Assembly (NCBI RefSeq): GCF_000372725.1
Contig: NW_005198244.1
Coordinates: 1,181,841-1,245,840, forward strand
Reading direction: 5' to 3'
Length of the DNA stretch: 64,000 nt
DNA from: Emiliania huxleyi CCMP1516
Taxonomy: Eukaryota > Haptophyta > Isochrysidales > Noelaerhabdaceae
In this document: positions 39,100 to 49,441 of the stretch, in pieces
Layout: the number at the start of each line of letters is the position of its first letter
Position numbering within the stretch: the stretch's first letter is position 1
Position numbers and translations under genes: made by a program
Notes under the pieces: generated by a model
What the model was told of the DNA's origin: nothing
Database searches by the model: none
What the model saw: the letters and a program-made list of their open reading frames with translations, nothing else

Positions 39100-40713
39100 T
39101 CACTTCTTGCCGCCAGGACAAAACTTGAGCTCGTGGGGCGGCTCGCAGTCCCTGGGGTCGAAGAAGGTGCGACCCGCCCCGAGCTCAGGCGGTAGGTAGC
39201 CCCCCGGGCAGCCTCGCTGGTAGCCAGAGCCCGGGTTGTACTGGTAGCCCTTCCCGCATCCAACCTCCCTCATCAGTTTAGTAGGCGCGTTGCGAATGTG
39301 CATCGGCACTGGGCATCGCGGCTCGTCCGCCGCCGACTTCATCGCCGCGTTGTACGCGCGGTACACTGCGACGGACTTGGGCGCGAGCGCGAGGTAGACG
39401 GCGCACTGAGCGATGCACACGCCGCACTCGGGCATACCGATCGCGTGCACGGCGGCATCGGCGGCGACCGCCTGCTGCAGCGCGAGCGGGTCTGAGAGGC
39501 CGACGTCCTCCGACGCGAAGCGGATCAGCCGGCGAGTGAGGTAGCGCGGCTCCTCGCCTCCCTCGAGCATGCGGCAGCAGTAGTAGAGCGCGCCGTCGGC
39601 GTCCCCTCCCCGCAGAGACTTGTGCAGCGCGCTGATCAAGTCGTAGTGGAAGTCGCCATTGCGGTCGTAGTAGGTTGCTCGTCGCTGCACGGCGGCCAGC
39701 ACAGCATCCTCGTGCACCGCCCAAGCAGTGCCATCTCCGTCGCCAGCGCCGCCCGCGCCAGCTCCGCCCGCGCCGGCTCCGCCACGGGATGCGGCGGCGG
39801 CGAGCTCGAGCGTGTTGAGCAGAACTCTCGCGTCGCCGTCGGCGGCGGCGACTAGCGCACGCCGCGCCGCGGGGCTGAGGGCGGCGCCTTGGAGCGCGGC
39901 GTCGGCGGCGATTGCCCGGTCGAGGACGGCGGAGAGTGCGTCGTCGTCGACCTTGCGGAAGAGGACGAGGCGGCAGCGGCTGAGGATGGCGTTGTTGACG
40001 GAGAAGGAGGGATTCTCGGTGGTGGCACCTATTTTCCAGGGGTACGTTTGGCCATAGTCCTAGCTTAAGGTGGGAAGGGTAGGTGATGGGGATCCACCGA
40101 CCAGAGTGACGGTGCCCTTCTCCACGTCCATGAGGAGAGCGTCTTGCTGCGCCTTGCTCCAGCGGTGAATCTCGTCCACAAAGAGGATCGTGCCCACACC
40201 GCGCAGGCGCAACGCATTGGCAGCGCGGCTGAGCTCCTCCCTCAGCTCGCTCACGCCACACTTGGCGGCCGAGAGGCTGCGGAAGAGACGCTGCGTCGAG
40301 GCGGCAACGCAGGCGGCGAACGAGGTCTTGCCGCAACCAGGCGGGCCCCAGAGCAGCAGCGAGGGGAGCCGGTCCTCGCAGAGCGACTGCCGCAGCACCG
40401 CGTCAAGCGCCTCGCCCTGCCCGAGCAGGTCGTCGAGGCGCGATGGACGCATGCGCTCGGCGAGTGGCTTGGCTGACCCGGCGGGCTTTGCGCCGCTGCT
40501 GCTGGTGTCGAGGCGGCGCTCCTTGCTAGGCGTGGCAGCCGCCGCGCTGGAAGGTCTTTTGCCGGTGGTAGACGCTGCTGCTGCCGGCGCAGCACTAGCC
40601 TCAAAGAACCGGTTCGCCGCTGCCTCGACAGTCCCGTCGCGAAGCAGCAGCTTTAGCGCAGAGTCTGAGGGCTCGTCGCCGACGATTGCGCGTAGCGTTG
40701 CGAGGTCCGCCAT
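39100..40713 (-). CDS. WRNIP1: WRNIP1 / Mgs1 / RarA-type AAA+ ATPase
   Basis: DNA-dependent ATPase of replication-fork maintenance. Two exons, 40713..40098 and 40028..39100 (514 aa); the 69-bp intron starts with GT and its removal restores VTLVGATTENPSF. Motifs: PLAERMRPSRLDDLLGQ, Walker A LLWGPPGCGKTS, Walker B ILFVDEIHRWSKAQQDALL, sensor 1 GATTENPSFSVN and Arg finger ILSRCRL. The C-terminal half has the family signature (YYDRNGDFHYDLISALHKS, RYLTRRLIRFASEDVGLSDP, MPECGVCIAQCAVYLALAPK, then GKGYQYNP). The N-terminal residues 1-40 (GDEPSDSALKLLLRDGTVEA) resemble a UBA-like helix bundle rather than the UBZ finger of animal WRNIP1. The ATG at 40713 is the first in frame; a TTG lies 13 codons upstream. 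Confidence 0.93.
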
Positions 40714-40939
40714 CCAACCTGTCCGGGCGATCTCGACGAATTCAGCGCGCAAGCTGTCGCGGCGTCGGAGCGCTGCTCAGTGTACCGGGTACTGGCTCAT
40801 TATCGATCAACACTTTCGATAGACCGAAAGTAAGATCGTTCGGTGCAGAAACGCCGGCCACATGCCCATGTAACGCACTTGTGCTCGCTTTTTTTGATTT
40901 TTTGGTCGAGAAGTGTCTCCAAGTCTTCTGGACCCATCG

Positions 40940-41626
40940 ATGGCCGTCGCCTCGACGCCGCTCGTCGCGGCACCATCGTGCCCGGCCTGGGCGAAGCGTC
41001 GTCGCGGGTTCCCGCCGCAGTTCGACGGCAAGCCGTGCGAGCCTGCCGAGGAGGAGGACATGTGGCTGTGCAGAGCCGACGGCCGCGCGCGCAGCACCGC
41101 CGACCTGAAGCGCCTGGCGACCGCCGCTCGGGTGCGAGCGAAACGAGCAGGAGATGCAGCCGCCGCGAACACGCGCGATCGGCAGGCGCGCGACCAGCGC
41201 CGCCGGCAGCGTGAGCAGCACGACCGGCGCGCAGCGCCGGCGGTCGCCAAGACCGTGCGCCCACAACGCGGCCAGTGCGGCTGCCCAGCGCACGCGGTGT
41301 GCGGCATGTGCGTCGACCAGGGCAAGCTCGCCGCGGCCGAGCAGGCGGCCATCGACCTGGAGACGCGCTTCCACGCCTCGACGAACGTCGTCATGGACCT
41401 GGAGCGGCCCGAGGACGAGACGGCGGCGCTGCTGCAGCGCTGCGTGCACGTCTCCGACGAGACGAAGCGGCGGCTGCTGGGCGAGTGGAGCGACGAGCGC
41501 ATGGCGCACGCGCTGCCGCTGCACGCATGCGCCTCGTGCGGCGTGCGCGACCCGTCGCTGACGTACACGCGGGTTGACGTGTCGGCGCTGCCGCGTACTG
41601 TGTCTGTGCGCGTAGCCGGCGGCTAG
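40940..41626 (+). CDS. Helitron-type transposon N-terminal region (DUF6570-like), likely truncated element
   Basis: A 228-aa single-exon frame. It is Arg/Ala-rich with a Cys cluster (GQCGCPAHAVCGMC), a helix LETRFHASTNVVMDLERPED and a second knuckle HACASCGVRDPSLTYTRVDV near the end. That ending, CxxC followed by an aromatic and V-D-V/L-S-x-L, resembles the DUF6570 region preceding the helicase-like domain of Helitron proteins. No Rep, PIF1 helicase or RC motif follows, and the frame stops at 41626, so it is a decayed or non-autonomous remnant, or a domesticated domain. Family assignment is from pattern memory only. Confidence 0.45.
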   Translation: MAVASTPLVAAPSCPAWAKRRRGFPPQFDGKPCEPAEEEDMWLCRADGRARSTADLKRLATAARVRAKRAGDAAAANTRDRQARDQRRRQREQHDRRAAPAVAKTVRPQRGQCGCPAHAVCGMCVDQGKLAAAEQAAIDLETRFHASTNVVMDLERPEDETAALLQRCVHVSDETKRRLLGEWSDERMAHALPLHACASCGVRDPSLTYTRVDVSALPRTVSVRVAGG

Positions 41627-42109
41627 AAAAGGAGTTGCGGTGTTGATCGCCGCGGGAGCCCTCTTATACATGTAGAGAGACGCATCTCCATCGCTTCGGT
41701 GAAGGGGGTGAACCGTGCCATCCTCGATCGCCGTGCAAAGCTCGCTTCCGAGCTCTCACGCCGCGCGTAGGGCCCTTAGGGGCCTAGAGAACACAACCCC
41801 CTCTCTCTTTTCTCCCAGTAAGCTAAAAGTACGTACATGTAAGCTGTGGTCCGCTGTTTTCACGGTGCTCAGCACGCCCCTCGTGCCCCTCGGGTAAGCT
41901 GCGGTGCAAAACTCTGTTTACCACCTTCAAGCACACACCCAAGACTCCCCAAAACCGCCCAGGATGAGCTCCTGAGGTGCCAGTCCGCCCGAGATATGAC
42001 CGGTTGAAGTTGGGGTTCCACATGGCGGAGGCAGCCTCCAGGAGTGGCTCTCAGTTCGACACCTCGGTCTCGACCACGCCCAGACTGGGAGGAGCGGACC
42101 ACAGCTTAT

Positions 42110-42353
42110 AGCTCCGAGTAGAGGGGGCGTCCCCCTGCAGTTTAGGGGAAACCCGGTACGCGGGTCCAACCCTCGGAGAACCGTGTTTACTTTAAAGCCG
42201 TACGGCCCTTTCCCTGCGAACGCGCACCCCCCAGGACTAGGGCTCTCTTGCCCGCAACCCGATGCCAATCATCTGGCCCGCTGGGTGTGCTTCTTAGCCC
42301 CCTGGCCCTGGAGGTGCGGTTACTGACTGCACTCCAAGTGCTCCAAGTGCTGT
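42110..42353 (+). repeat. dispersed repeat R9 (copy 2)
   Basis: TAGCTCCGAGTAGAGGGGGC ... CACTCCAAGTGCTCCAAGTG. It has an extra 9-bp insertion (AGCCGTACG) relative to copy 1. It is directly followed by the R1-containing element. Confidence 0.85.
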
Positions 42354-42410
42354 CCTTCTCCAACCCACATCCTCGTAGCTGCTAGTTCGTTGTCCACTCC
42401 TCCGATGGGC

Positions 42411-43157
42411 ATGTTGTGCGAGTATATGGGACAAAAGCGTCGAAAATGTCCCAAAAAGCGTGTCTCGAGTTTGTTGCAGCTCCGCAGCCTGCGCGCGCTG
42501 CCGGGACGCACCACTTGCTGGATCTGTGCACTCCCTGGGTCCCAGGGAGTGCACAGATCCAACAGGAGTGAGTAGGCTCGACGCCGTACTCGAGATGGAG
42601 CTGCAGAAAGTACGCCGCCGAGCGTGCCACCGACGGCGTCCCGGCGGCGGTGATGGAGTGTGAGACCTGAGGCTGCGGAGGTGACGCCTGAGGTACCGGC
42701 CCGTGCACAGCGACTCAGCCGGCGACCGCCACGGGCTCAGACGAGACTTGTCGACTCGTTCCGGCTCAGCTTCACCGTGGTCATCGGGCGTCTGTCGACG
42801 TCAGGACCACCCATACAGCTCGCGGGTTTGAGGTCGCAAGAGCCAAGATGGTGGCGTTTGGACATCCCAACCATCACACAAGACAGCCTGTAGGTGATGG
42901 CGGGACGGCGCAGTGTTTGTGGCACTCAGCAGTAGGCACCCGCGGCACGGCCCCGCTGTCGGCTCTCGCGGGCTGCGGAACCGGCCCCAGAGGGAGCCGG
43001 TCCGGGCGAGTGTGGCAGCTCCTGCGCTAGTATGGGCACCCTCTATCATAGCACTACTGATCCTGGTCATTAGAGCTGCCAGGGATAGCGTCAGGAGCCG
43101 GTAGGAGTCAAAACCTCTCATATTTGAGACATCGTGTCCCATATACTCGCACAACGA
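42411..43157. mobile_element. candidate TIR element containing R1 and R10 sequences
   Basis: Left end ATGTTGTGCGAGTATATGGG and right end GTCCCATATACTCGCACAAC are reverse complements over about 20 bp, enclosing about 745 bp. The interior holds R1 (42428..42512), a 43-bp palindrome and R10 (42605..42895). No transposase frame is seen, so it would be non-autonomous. R10 is repeated without these ends at 45570..45880. Confidence 0.55.
42519..42561. repeat. near-perfect palindrome, 21-bp arms, 1-nt spacer
   Basis: TGGATCTGTGCACTCCCTGG plus G, a single T, then the exact reverse complement. It lies exactly where homology between the two R1 copies ends. Confidence 0.95.
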
Positions 43158-43528
43158 GCCGATGACTCATTGCTCGTTTGGTTTGTCTGTGTTCTTTCTT
43201 TCTTCTTTCCCACCCCCCACCCCTCCGTTTGGTCCGTTTTTATGGTATTTGTGTATGGCTCACAATAAATAATAACTCGATGCATTGAAAACTGTTCTCA
43301 CACCGACCATTTCCCCGACTCATGGGTGTCAGCCAGTCATCCGCGGGTACGCGGGTACCACCGAATTCATTCGTTCGCTCGTGGGTCGTGCTCTCCCGCC
43401 AGCGAGCGGTGAGCGAGGGCCAGCTTGCGAGGTTGGTGCGCGCGGCGAGAGCTGGGGCCAAAGATACCCCACGCTCGATCGAGAGCGACGCTCCGGCCAC
43501 CGAGCACCGACAGGCCACGCACCGCTCT

Positions 43529-44533
43529 CTACACCCAATAGGCCATGAAGCGGTCGAGGAGCGAGGTGGACGTCTCGCTCAGCGTCGCGCTCGCGTCGGC
43601 CACCGCCGACTTGGCCGCCTTGGAGAGGCCCGCCTGCAGGTGCTCCGAAGCGGAGACCGCGTGCTGCCGGATGCCCGCCGCGACGAAGGGCCACATCGTC
43701 TCGAGCTGCTCGACGGGCGGCATGGGGTAGAGGGGCACGCCTGTAGAGGGCGCGACGCTGCTTGCCGGACGAGCCAAGGCTACTACGTGCTGTTCGTGTG
43801 TGCGGCGAGCACGCCCGCGGCCTCGCAGAGGCGCGGCCAGACCTACGGGCGCGAGAGGCACGCGGGTCCTTCGCGCTCCCCTCTCCGCCTCGGAGCACCC
43901 CCACCCCCCCCTACCCTCGCGCCGTCTCCATCTCCTGCAGCGTCTCCCGCTTGGCGAGGAGGCCGAGCTCGTCCACGTGCTCCCTCAGGTCCGCCACCAT
44001 CGCCTTGAGGCACTGGGCGCGCCTCCGGAGCAGCGAGTAGGAGAGCGCGTGCGCCAGCGAGCCCGTCTTCACCGGCACATCCTTGATAAGGTGGTCCTCG
44101 ATAAGCGTCTTGAGCGAGTCGGCCTCGTATTTGTGCGCCCACCGCACGAGAGCAGAGTACCGCGCCTAAGGCACGAGAGGCGCGGTACTCTTTTTTCGCC
44201 GGCCTACTTCGTTTTTCGTACGAGAGCCGAGTATCGCGCCTCGTCCTGCAGCGCGGATTGGCGGAGGCCCGCCGGCCGCAGCGCGATGGAGAAGTCGCGA
44301 AACTCGTCCGCCGACGCCCCGGCCAGGTGCAGATCGGTGCGCAGCGCGCCGCTCGGCGTGGTGAGGAGGGCGCTGAAGACTGGCGACGCGAGCGCGAGGA
44401 TGACGCTGTGTGACTCGACGCTCGAGCCGTCGTCGAAGGTGACGGTGAGGTCACCGCGGGGCACCCGCGTGCCGCCCGGTGTCTGCGGCGTGGCTGGCGT
44501 AGGTGTCTCAGGCGGAGACGCTCTCTCCGGCAT
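43529..44533 (-). CDS. BTB/POZ-domain protein
   Basis: Exon 1 is 44533..44240 and exon 2 starts at 44165 after a 74-bp GC-AG intron. A last exon with the frame VPLYPMPPVEQLETMWPFVA ... SLLDRFMAYWV ends at 43529; its exact junction (between about 43750 and 43915) is unresolved. The BTB core is clear: GDLTVTFDDGSSVESHSVIL, ALASPVFSALLTTP, DLHLAGASADEFRDF, then ARYSALVRWAHKYEADSLKT and LIEDHLIKDVPVKTGSLAHA. Such proteins dimerise and often act as cullin-3 substrate adaptors. The N-terminal 25 residues are Pro/Thr-rich. No kelch or MATH domain is seen, so the partner is unknown. Confidence 0.72.
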
Positions 44534-44875
44534 CTTCGCGCTCTCTGTCTCAGGCGGTCCCTCTGTTCAAACCTAGATCTACGTTTAGCTCACCCAAGGC
44601 GCTGTGTATCATGTAAAAGAGAAAAAACAAAAACACGTGGAAGACGCAGGCATCCCCCATGGTGGCCGAGAAGAGCCCAGGCGCTGTAAAAATGAAAGCG
44701 GGACGTGAAGAACAGCCAGGCTTGGACCCCGACCGGAATAAAACGTTAGAATTATCTCTCTTCCGACCGGCGCCTGCCTGCCTGGAAAGCTGGAATATGG
44801 GGTCAAGGATTTATAAATAAGCCGCACAGCAGTGAGAAGAGATTCTAACGGTAAAACTCTGTTTTTTTTTCAATT

Positions 44876-45337
44876 TTATGGCCTAATCGGCGAAATACAG
44901 GAATGGGGTAATATCGGGAGAGATTTTAGCTGTCGCTTCCGCCGCTTCGCCTTCGTCTCCTTGCTGCGCAGCAGGGTGTAGTTCGGGCCCACCTCCGCCA
45001 TGCTGTCCAGCACGTGGACGGCGCTCGCCATCTCGACCGCGTCGTCCTCCGGCGGAAGCTCCGCGTCGCTCGCGGCCGCTTCCCGAGCGCGCGCTCGTCG
45101 CGCATCCGCTCGTGGTGGGCCTGCCGACGCGCCACGCCGGCGCCCGTGTGCCTCGCCGCCGCGTCCGGCGACGGCATCGATGCTGTCCGCACGAGCGTGA
45201 CTCGCCACTCCACGACCTCCACGACCTCCACGACCCTGACTGTCAATCGCACAACAGCGTGACTCCAGACGACCGCCGAAAAGTCGAGCGCCCTCCCCAA
45301 ATCTCGAACACATCTCGAACCGTCGCACATTGTACAT
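44876..45337 (-). CDS. hypothetical ORF, low confidence
   Basis: A minus-strand frame whose C-terminal 60 residues look protein-like (LPPEDDAVEMASAVHVLDSM, then AEVGPNYTLLRSKETKAKRR), while the N-terminal part is Arg/Gly-rich with a 9-bp tandem repeat (CCACGACCT, near 45215). It may be the end of a gene or transposon ORF. It lies 140 bp upstream of the R10 copy. No family recognised. Confidence 0.3.
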   Translation of the reverse strand: MYNVRRFEMCSRFGEGARLFGGRLESRCCAIDSQGRGGRGGRGVASHARADSIDAVAGRGGEAHGRRRGASAGPPRADARRARAREAAASDAELPPEDDAVEMASAVHVLDSMAEVGPNYTLLRSKETKAKRRKRQLKSLPILPHSCISPIRP

Positions 45338-45569
45338 ACATAATATCGGCGAATAGGCGAAGGTAATCGGCTATTTGGTTGCAAAATTCTGTTGCAAGCT
45401 ACTCGCTCCCAAAAAGGCCGTGCTAGCCCCAATCGAACACCTTCGCAGGGCCCCCACATACGCTGTCCCCTGGGTAAGTGGTGTTCATCCGTCGTTCGTG
45501 CACAGCTCACCATGATTGACCGCAGCACGAAAGCAGCACCACTTTGGAGCGAGCTGCTTTCTGTCTTGT

Positions 45570-45880
45570 GTGGTGGTTGGGATGTCCAAACGCCACCATC
45601 TTGGCTCTTGCGACCTCAAACCCGCGAGCTGTAGTATGCTCCAAGTATGGGTGGTCCTGACGTCGACAGACGCCCAAGGACCACGGTGAAGCTGAGCCGG
45701 AACGCGTCGACAAGTCTCGTCTGAGCCCGTGGCGGTCGCCGGCTGAGTCGCTGTGCACGGGCCGGTACCTCAGGCGTCACCTCCGCAGCCTCAGTCAGGT
45801 CTCACACTCCATCCATCTCTCTCTCTCTCTCTCCATCACTCTCTCTCTCTCTCCGCCGGGACGCCGTCGGTGGCACGCAA
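45570..45880 (-). repeat. dispersed repeat R10 (inverted copy)
   Basis: Reverse complement of 42605..42895, including GGGATGTCCAAACGCCACCA and GTGCACGGGCCGGTACCTCA. A 14-bp insertion is present near 45632. A CT-dinucleotide run (45815..45855) interrupts the homology before GGGACGCCGTCGGTGGCACG. Confidence 0.85.
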
Positions 45881-45983
45881 CCAACCCAAATCTCTAATCG
45901 CAGTCGAGCGTCGCATGCGTTTCATCGCCGTCGCCGCGCTCCTCGACAAAAAAAGAAATTCACACCCGGCGCGTGTGCGTCTC

Positions 45984-48032
45984 ATGAGTCTGATGAGACT
46001 CGACCGACATGTCTCACTCTTGCTGGCTCTAGCGGCGGCGCTCGCGGCTGCCGACTCGACCGCGCCCACGCTGCGCGGCGCACGTGTGCGGGACCGCGTC
46101 TGGGTGCGCCGTCCGGGCGGCGGCCGCCACATCGAGCTCGTCCCGTCGCTCGAGGAGCTCTGCGAGCGCGAGCAGCTCGATCTCGGCGCGATGCGCGAGG
46201 TGGCGGCGGGCAGCATGGAGGAGCACGAAGGATGGAGCTGCGGCACTGCCAGCGAGTGCGAGAGCGAGGCGGCGGAGGCCGCCTCCGGAGCAGCGGTCGC
46301 CGATGGCGAGCTGACACCACCGTCACCGCCGGCTGGCCGCGCGGCGTCATCGCGGCGGAAGCCCAAGGCCGCCGCGTCTGAGCGGACCGCTGTGCTGAGC
46401 AAGGCTCGCGGCAAAACAGCGGCTCCGGCGGAGGCGGCCGAGGCGGCGGCAGCGGGTGCAGCCGTCCCGGCCGGCGGCGGCGGCGGCACGATGTCGAAGA
46501 TGCTCGTGCAGGTCGAGCACGCTCTAGTCCACCGCCGCAGCGCGCACCGCCGCCCCTCCCCCCTCAGCCCTCCCGGACCTGACGCTACCAGACGAGGGCG
46601 CCGCGCCGGTGCCGTCCTGACGGCAGCCCGCGGCGCTGCGCCCTCACCGGGGCACGCCTCCTCTGCTGCCGGCGGGCGGCCACCTCCTCTTGGGCGGAGG
46701 CCGCCCGTGGGGAGAGAGGGGACCGTGACCCCGAGGTCCAAGAGCAAGCCCCGTTGCGGTCTCAGAACGCCTCCCCAAGAGCCCACGGCTGTGCGCTCAT
46801 AACGCAACTCACATGGCGCAGCGCCGCACCCCTCACCGCCGCCACCGCCGCCACCGCCGCCGCCCTCACCGCCGCCGCCCTCACCGCGCAGCTCGTCGCC
46901 TCCACCACCGCCTCAAAGGCTGTCAAGCGGCTCGACAAGGCCCGTCCCCTCCCCCGCCACACGGCCCGCACCTCCCGGCCAAGCAGCGTCACCCCACTCC
47001 CTCCCGCCGCCAGGCGGCGCCAGACTTTGTGCAAAAGGCTCAAGCTGGCCCCGGCCTCGGCCGCGCCGCCCGTAGCCACGTGCAACGTCGCAGCCTGCAT
47101 CACGGCCCTGTAGGTGCGGATGGCGTTCTACGTCCTCGCCGGCGTGCCCCCGCCCGCCGCCCGCCACTCGCCACCCGCCACTCGCCCTCCCTCCCGTGGA
47201 GCGATGCCCTTCCCCCCCCCCCCCCCACCCCCACCACCACCACCTCACACGCGCGCGCTCGTGGGGCGCCTGGCCCCGCCTCCGCGCGGGCACCCTCACG
47301 ACAACTCCCCTCCTTCCCTCCCTCCTCCCAGGCGTCCGCCTGCTGCTCGAGGCCCTCGTGAGCTGGAGGATCGACGCGGCTGCGGACGACACACTCCTCG
47401 AGAACCCGCCCGCCGCAGACCCGATGGCGGCCATGCTCGCTGCGGTGGGGCTTGGCGGCGGCGGCGGCGGTACGGGCACTCTTGTCGAGCACGAGCGCGA
47501 GCCGAGCGGTCCGTGGAGCGTGTCGGCACCGCCCTGTAGGCGACCAGACTGTCGTCGAGTACGACCGTTCGCAGCTGAACCGCGCGGCGAGCGGCGGCGA
47601 CGAGGCAAAACGCCGTCCTGCGGAGACGGTGTCCCCACGCCTCTCTGTGCGTGCGAGCAGGCGAACAGCTATAAGGCGAACGCCATCCTGATGTTTGTCT
47701 TGCACGCGCTGCTCGGCTGGAGCTCGAGCCGTCGTCTCCTCGGCGACGGTCCGCGACACGTCCACGACGCGTCCATGCCTCGTTCCCGTAGGCACTCGAC
47801 CCTCATCTACTCGGCCACCTCCTCCGTCGTCGACTTCCTCTACCACCCGCTCTTCGCCATCCACGTGCTCGGCCGCTCTCCCATCGGCCACCTCGCGCGC
47901 CCCTTCAAGGCCCCGGGTGGTTTGCCCTTCAAGCCGCCGGAGATGCCCGCGCCGGCGGAGGCGGCCGAGGAGGCGGGGGCCGAGGCGGCGGCGGCGGATG
48001 AGGCGCAAGCGGATGAGGCGGACGGGTCTTGA
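45984..48032 (+). CDS. multi-exon protein with N-terminal signal peptide, unrecognised
   Basis: The first exon starts at an ATG at 45984 or 45993 and begins with a signal peptide (MRLDRHVSLLLALAAALAAA), then an acidic Ala-rich region, running to about 46530. The 3' part is well supported: exons 47114..47141, 47332..47475, 47540..47604, 47661..47707 and 47792..48032 join in phase through four GC-AG introns of 190, 64, 56 and 84 bp. They read VRMAFYVLAGVRLLLEALVS, TGDQTVVEYDRSQLNRAASG, NSYKANAILMFVLHAHSTLI and YSATSSVVDFLYHPLFAIHV, ending in an acidic tail. Exons between 46530 and 47113 are unresolved. Two or three hydrophobic helices suggest membrane association. No family recognised. Confidence 0.5.
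47708..47791 (+). repeat. introner-like intron (family F2)
   Basis: Contains CGACACGTCCACGACGCG, the F2 core of condensin introns 8569..8673 and 11725..11797. It starts GCTGCTCGGC, and the following exon starts GCACTCGACC. Confidence 0.65.
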
Positions 48033-48708
48033 GAGAGTGTTGAGAGGAGACCGCGCCGTAGCCTGCCCCTGGGGTTTGCGCAGCATACGTGCATATAAAA
48101 ATGCAACTGGCGTCCTCTCTCGGGGCGCGCAACGAAGCCGCAACAACTCGAGACACTGTTTGCGCCGCCCCTCGAAGACGATCTACACGCGAAGATTGCC
48201 CGAAACGCCCCGCGGCGAATACAGTGAACAGCCGGGTGGGCCGCCGACCCACTGGAGTCGACCAGCAGAGAAACGAAGCGTGTCACGATCAGGCAGCGAC
48301 GGTTCTCGGTATCAGCGCACACGACCGTCCGACGTGGCACGTGCAGGCTGCACGGCGAGTCCTCTCCTCTGGCGATTCTTAGCCCTCAATACATGAGCAT
48401 CGTCCACGACCCCCCCGAAGAAACGAGCACTGGGATCGGCAAAACAGTTGTTCTGTTGCATTTTCATCTGTGACTGTCCAGTCTGAACGTACACAAAGTA
48501 AACGGCATGGGTTCTTGGGTTTTGTCTGTCTGACTGTCTCGGTGCGTCAGAGGGAATTACATTAGGCCTCACCTGCGTTCGTGCCTCGCCTGCGTCGTGT
48601 AACGGAGCTGACACATGACTGGAAGAACCTAGTTCTAGACGTGGCTGGTCAGACCATGGCAAAATCCACCACCCTCTGAATGAGGAACCTCTCGTCCGGC
48701 GCAGTCGC
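48033..48708. other. intergenic, no gene seen
   Basis: Sits between the 3' ends of two convergent genes. No repeat shared with the rest of the window was recognised. Confidence 0.45.
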
Positions 48709-49404
48709 CTACGCGGCAGGTGACCACGGTCTCGCCATCGCCGCCGACGGCGTCACCGAGGTGACATCCGTCTCTGGCTCCGGCTCCAGCGCGCGCTCAG
48801 CGGCCTTGTGTGGCGAGAGGTAGTTCATCAGATTCGCCATGAAGGACGGCTCCGGCTCTTGCTCCGGCTCAGCCGCCTTGGCCGGCGCGCCCATGGCCTC
48901 GTCAATCATCATCTCGGACGACCAAATCTTGGTGCGCCAGATCGGCTCTGGCTCCACCTCAGCCGCCGCCTCGGGCTCCCCGGGTATAGGACCCTTCTGG
49001 ATTGAGGTGTTCTCGGTCTCGGGCGGCGCGTCCGCGGTGGCCAGCGCGGCGTCGGACGCATCCACCTCGGCACTCGCTTGGAATTGCTCCTCGGGCGAGA
49101 GCAGCTTGGCCCGAGAAGAGACAACGTAATCGGCCATCTTCTGGAGGAAGCTCCTCTCGTCAGCCGGTGCGCCGCTGTCACTCTCGGCCAGTGCCTTTCC
49201 AGCCGACGAGGTGACGGCGAATGGCAAACTGTCGCCGACTTTCTCAATGCCGATGTCCTGTTCGTGCTCCGCCTCCGGCTCGACGGCTTGCCACCCGTCG
49301 CTGGGCGCCTCGGGAAAGGGCGTGTGGGCTTTCGAGGTCACGTGGCAGGCTCCCATGGCCGCACCTTGTCGTTTGGACGTGGCGGCCGAGCTGTTTCGGC
49401 TCAT
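48709..49404 (-). CDS. acidic protein with internal amphipathic repeat, unrecognised
   Basis: A 231-aa single-exon frame from ATG 49404, Glu/Ala/Pro-rich. Two related amphipathic segments occur: RSFLQKMADYVVSSRAKLLS and PSFMANLMNYLSPHKAAERA, each after an acidic stretch and each followed by EPE-type residues. A third weak relative is TKIWSSEMMIDEAMGAP. The composition is protein-like and not mirrored by sense in other frames, supporting a real gene. It has no signal peptide or domain. The start codon lies only 38 bp from the terminal repeat of the element 49442..50032. Confidence 0.5.
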   Translation of the reverse strand: MSRNSSAATSKRQGAAMGACHVTSKAHTPFPEAPSDGWQAVEPEAEHEQDIGIEKVGDSLPFAVTSSAGKALAESDSGAPADERSFLQKMADYVVSSRAKLLSPEEQFQASAEVDASDAALATADAPPETENTSIQKGPIPGEPEAAAEVEPEPIWRTKIWSSEMMIDEAMGAPAKAAEPEQEPEPSFMANLMNYLSPHKAAERALEPEPETDVTSVTPSAAMARPWSPAA

Positions 49405-49441
49405 CGTTTCGCTTAACGAGATAACTCGTCACGCACATCAA

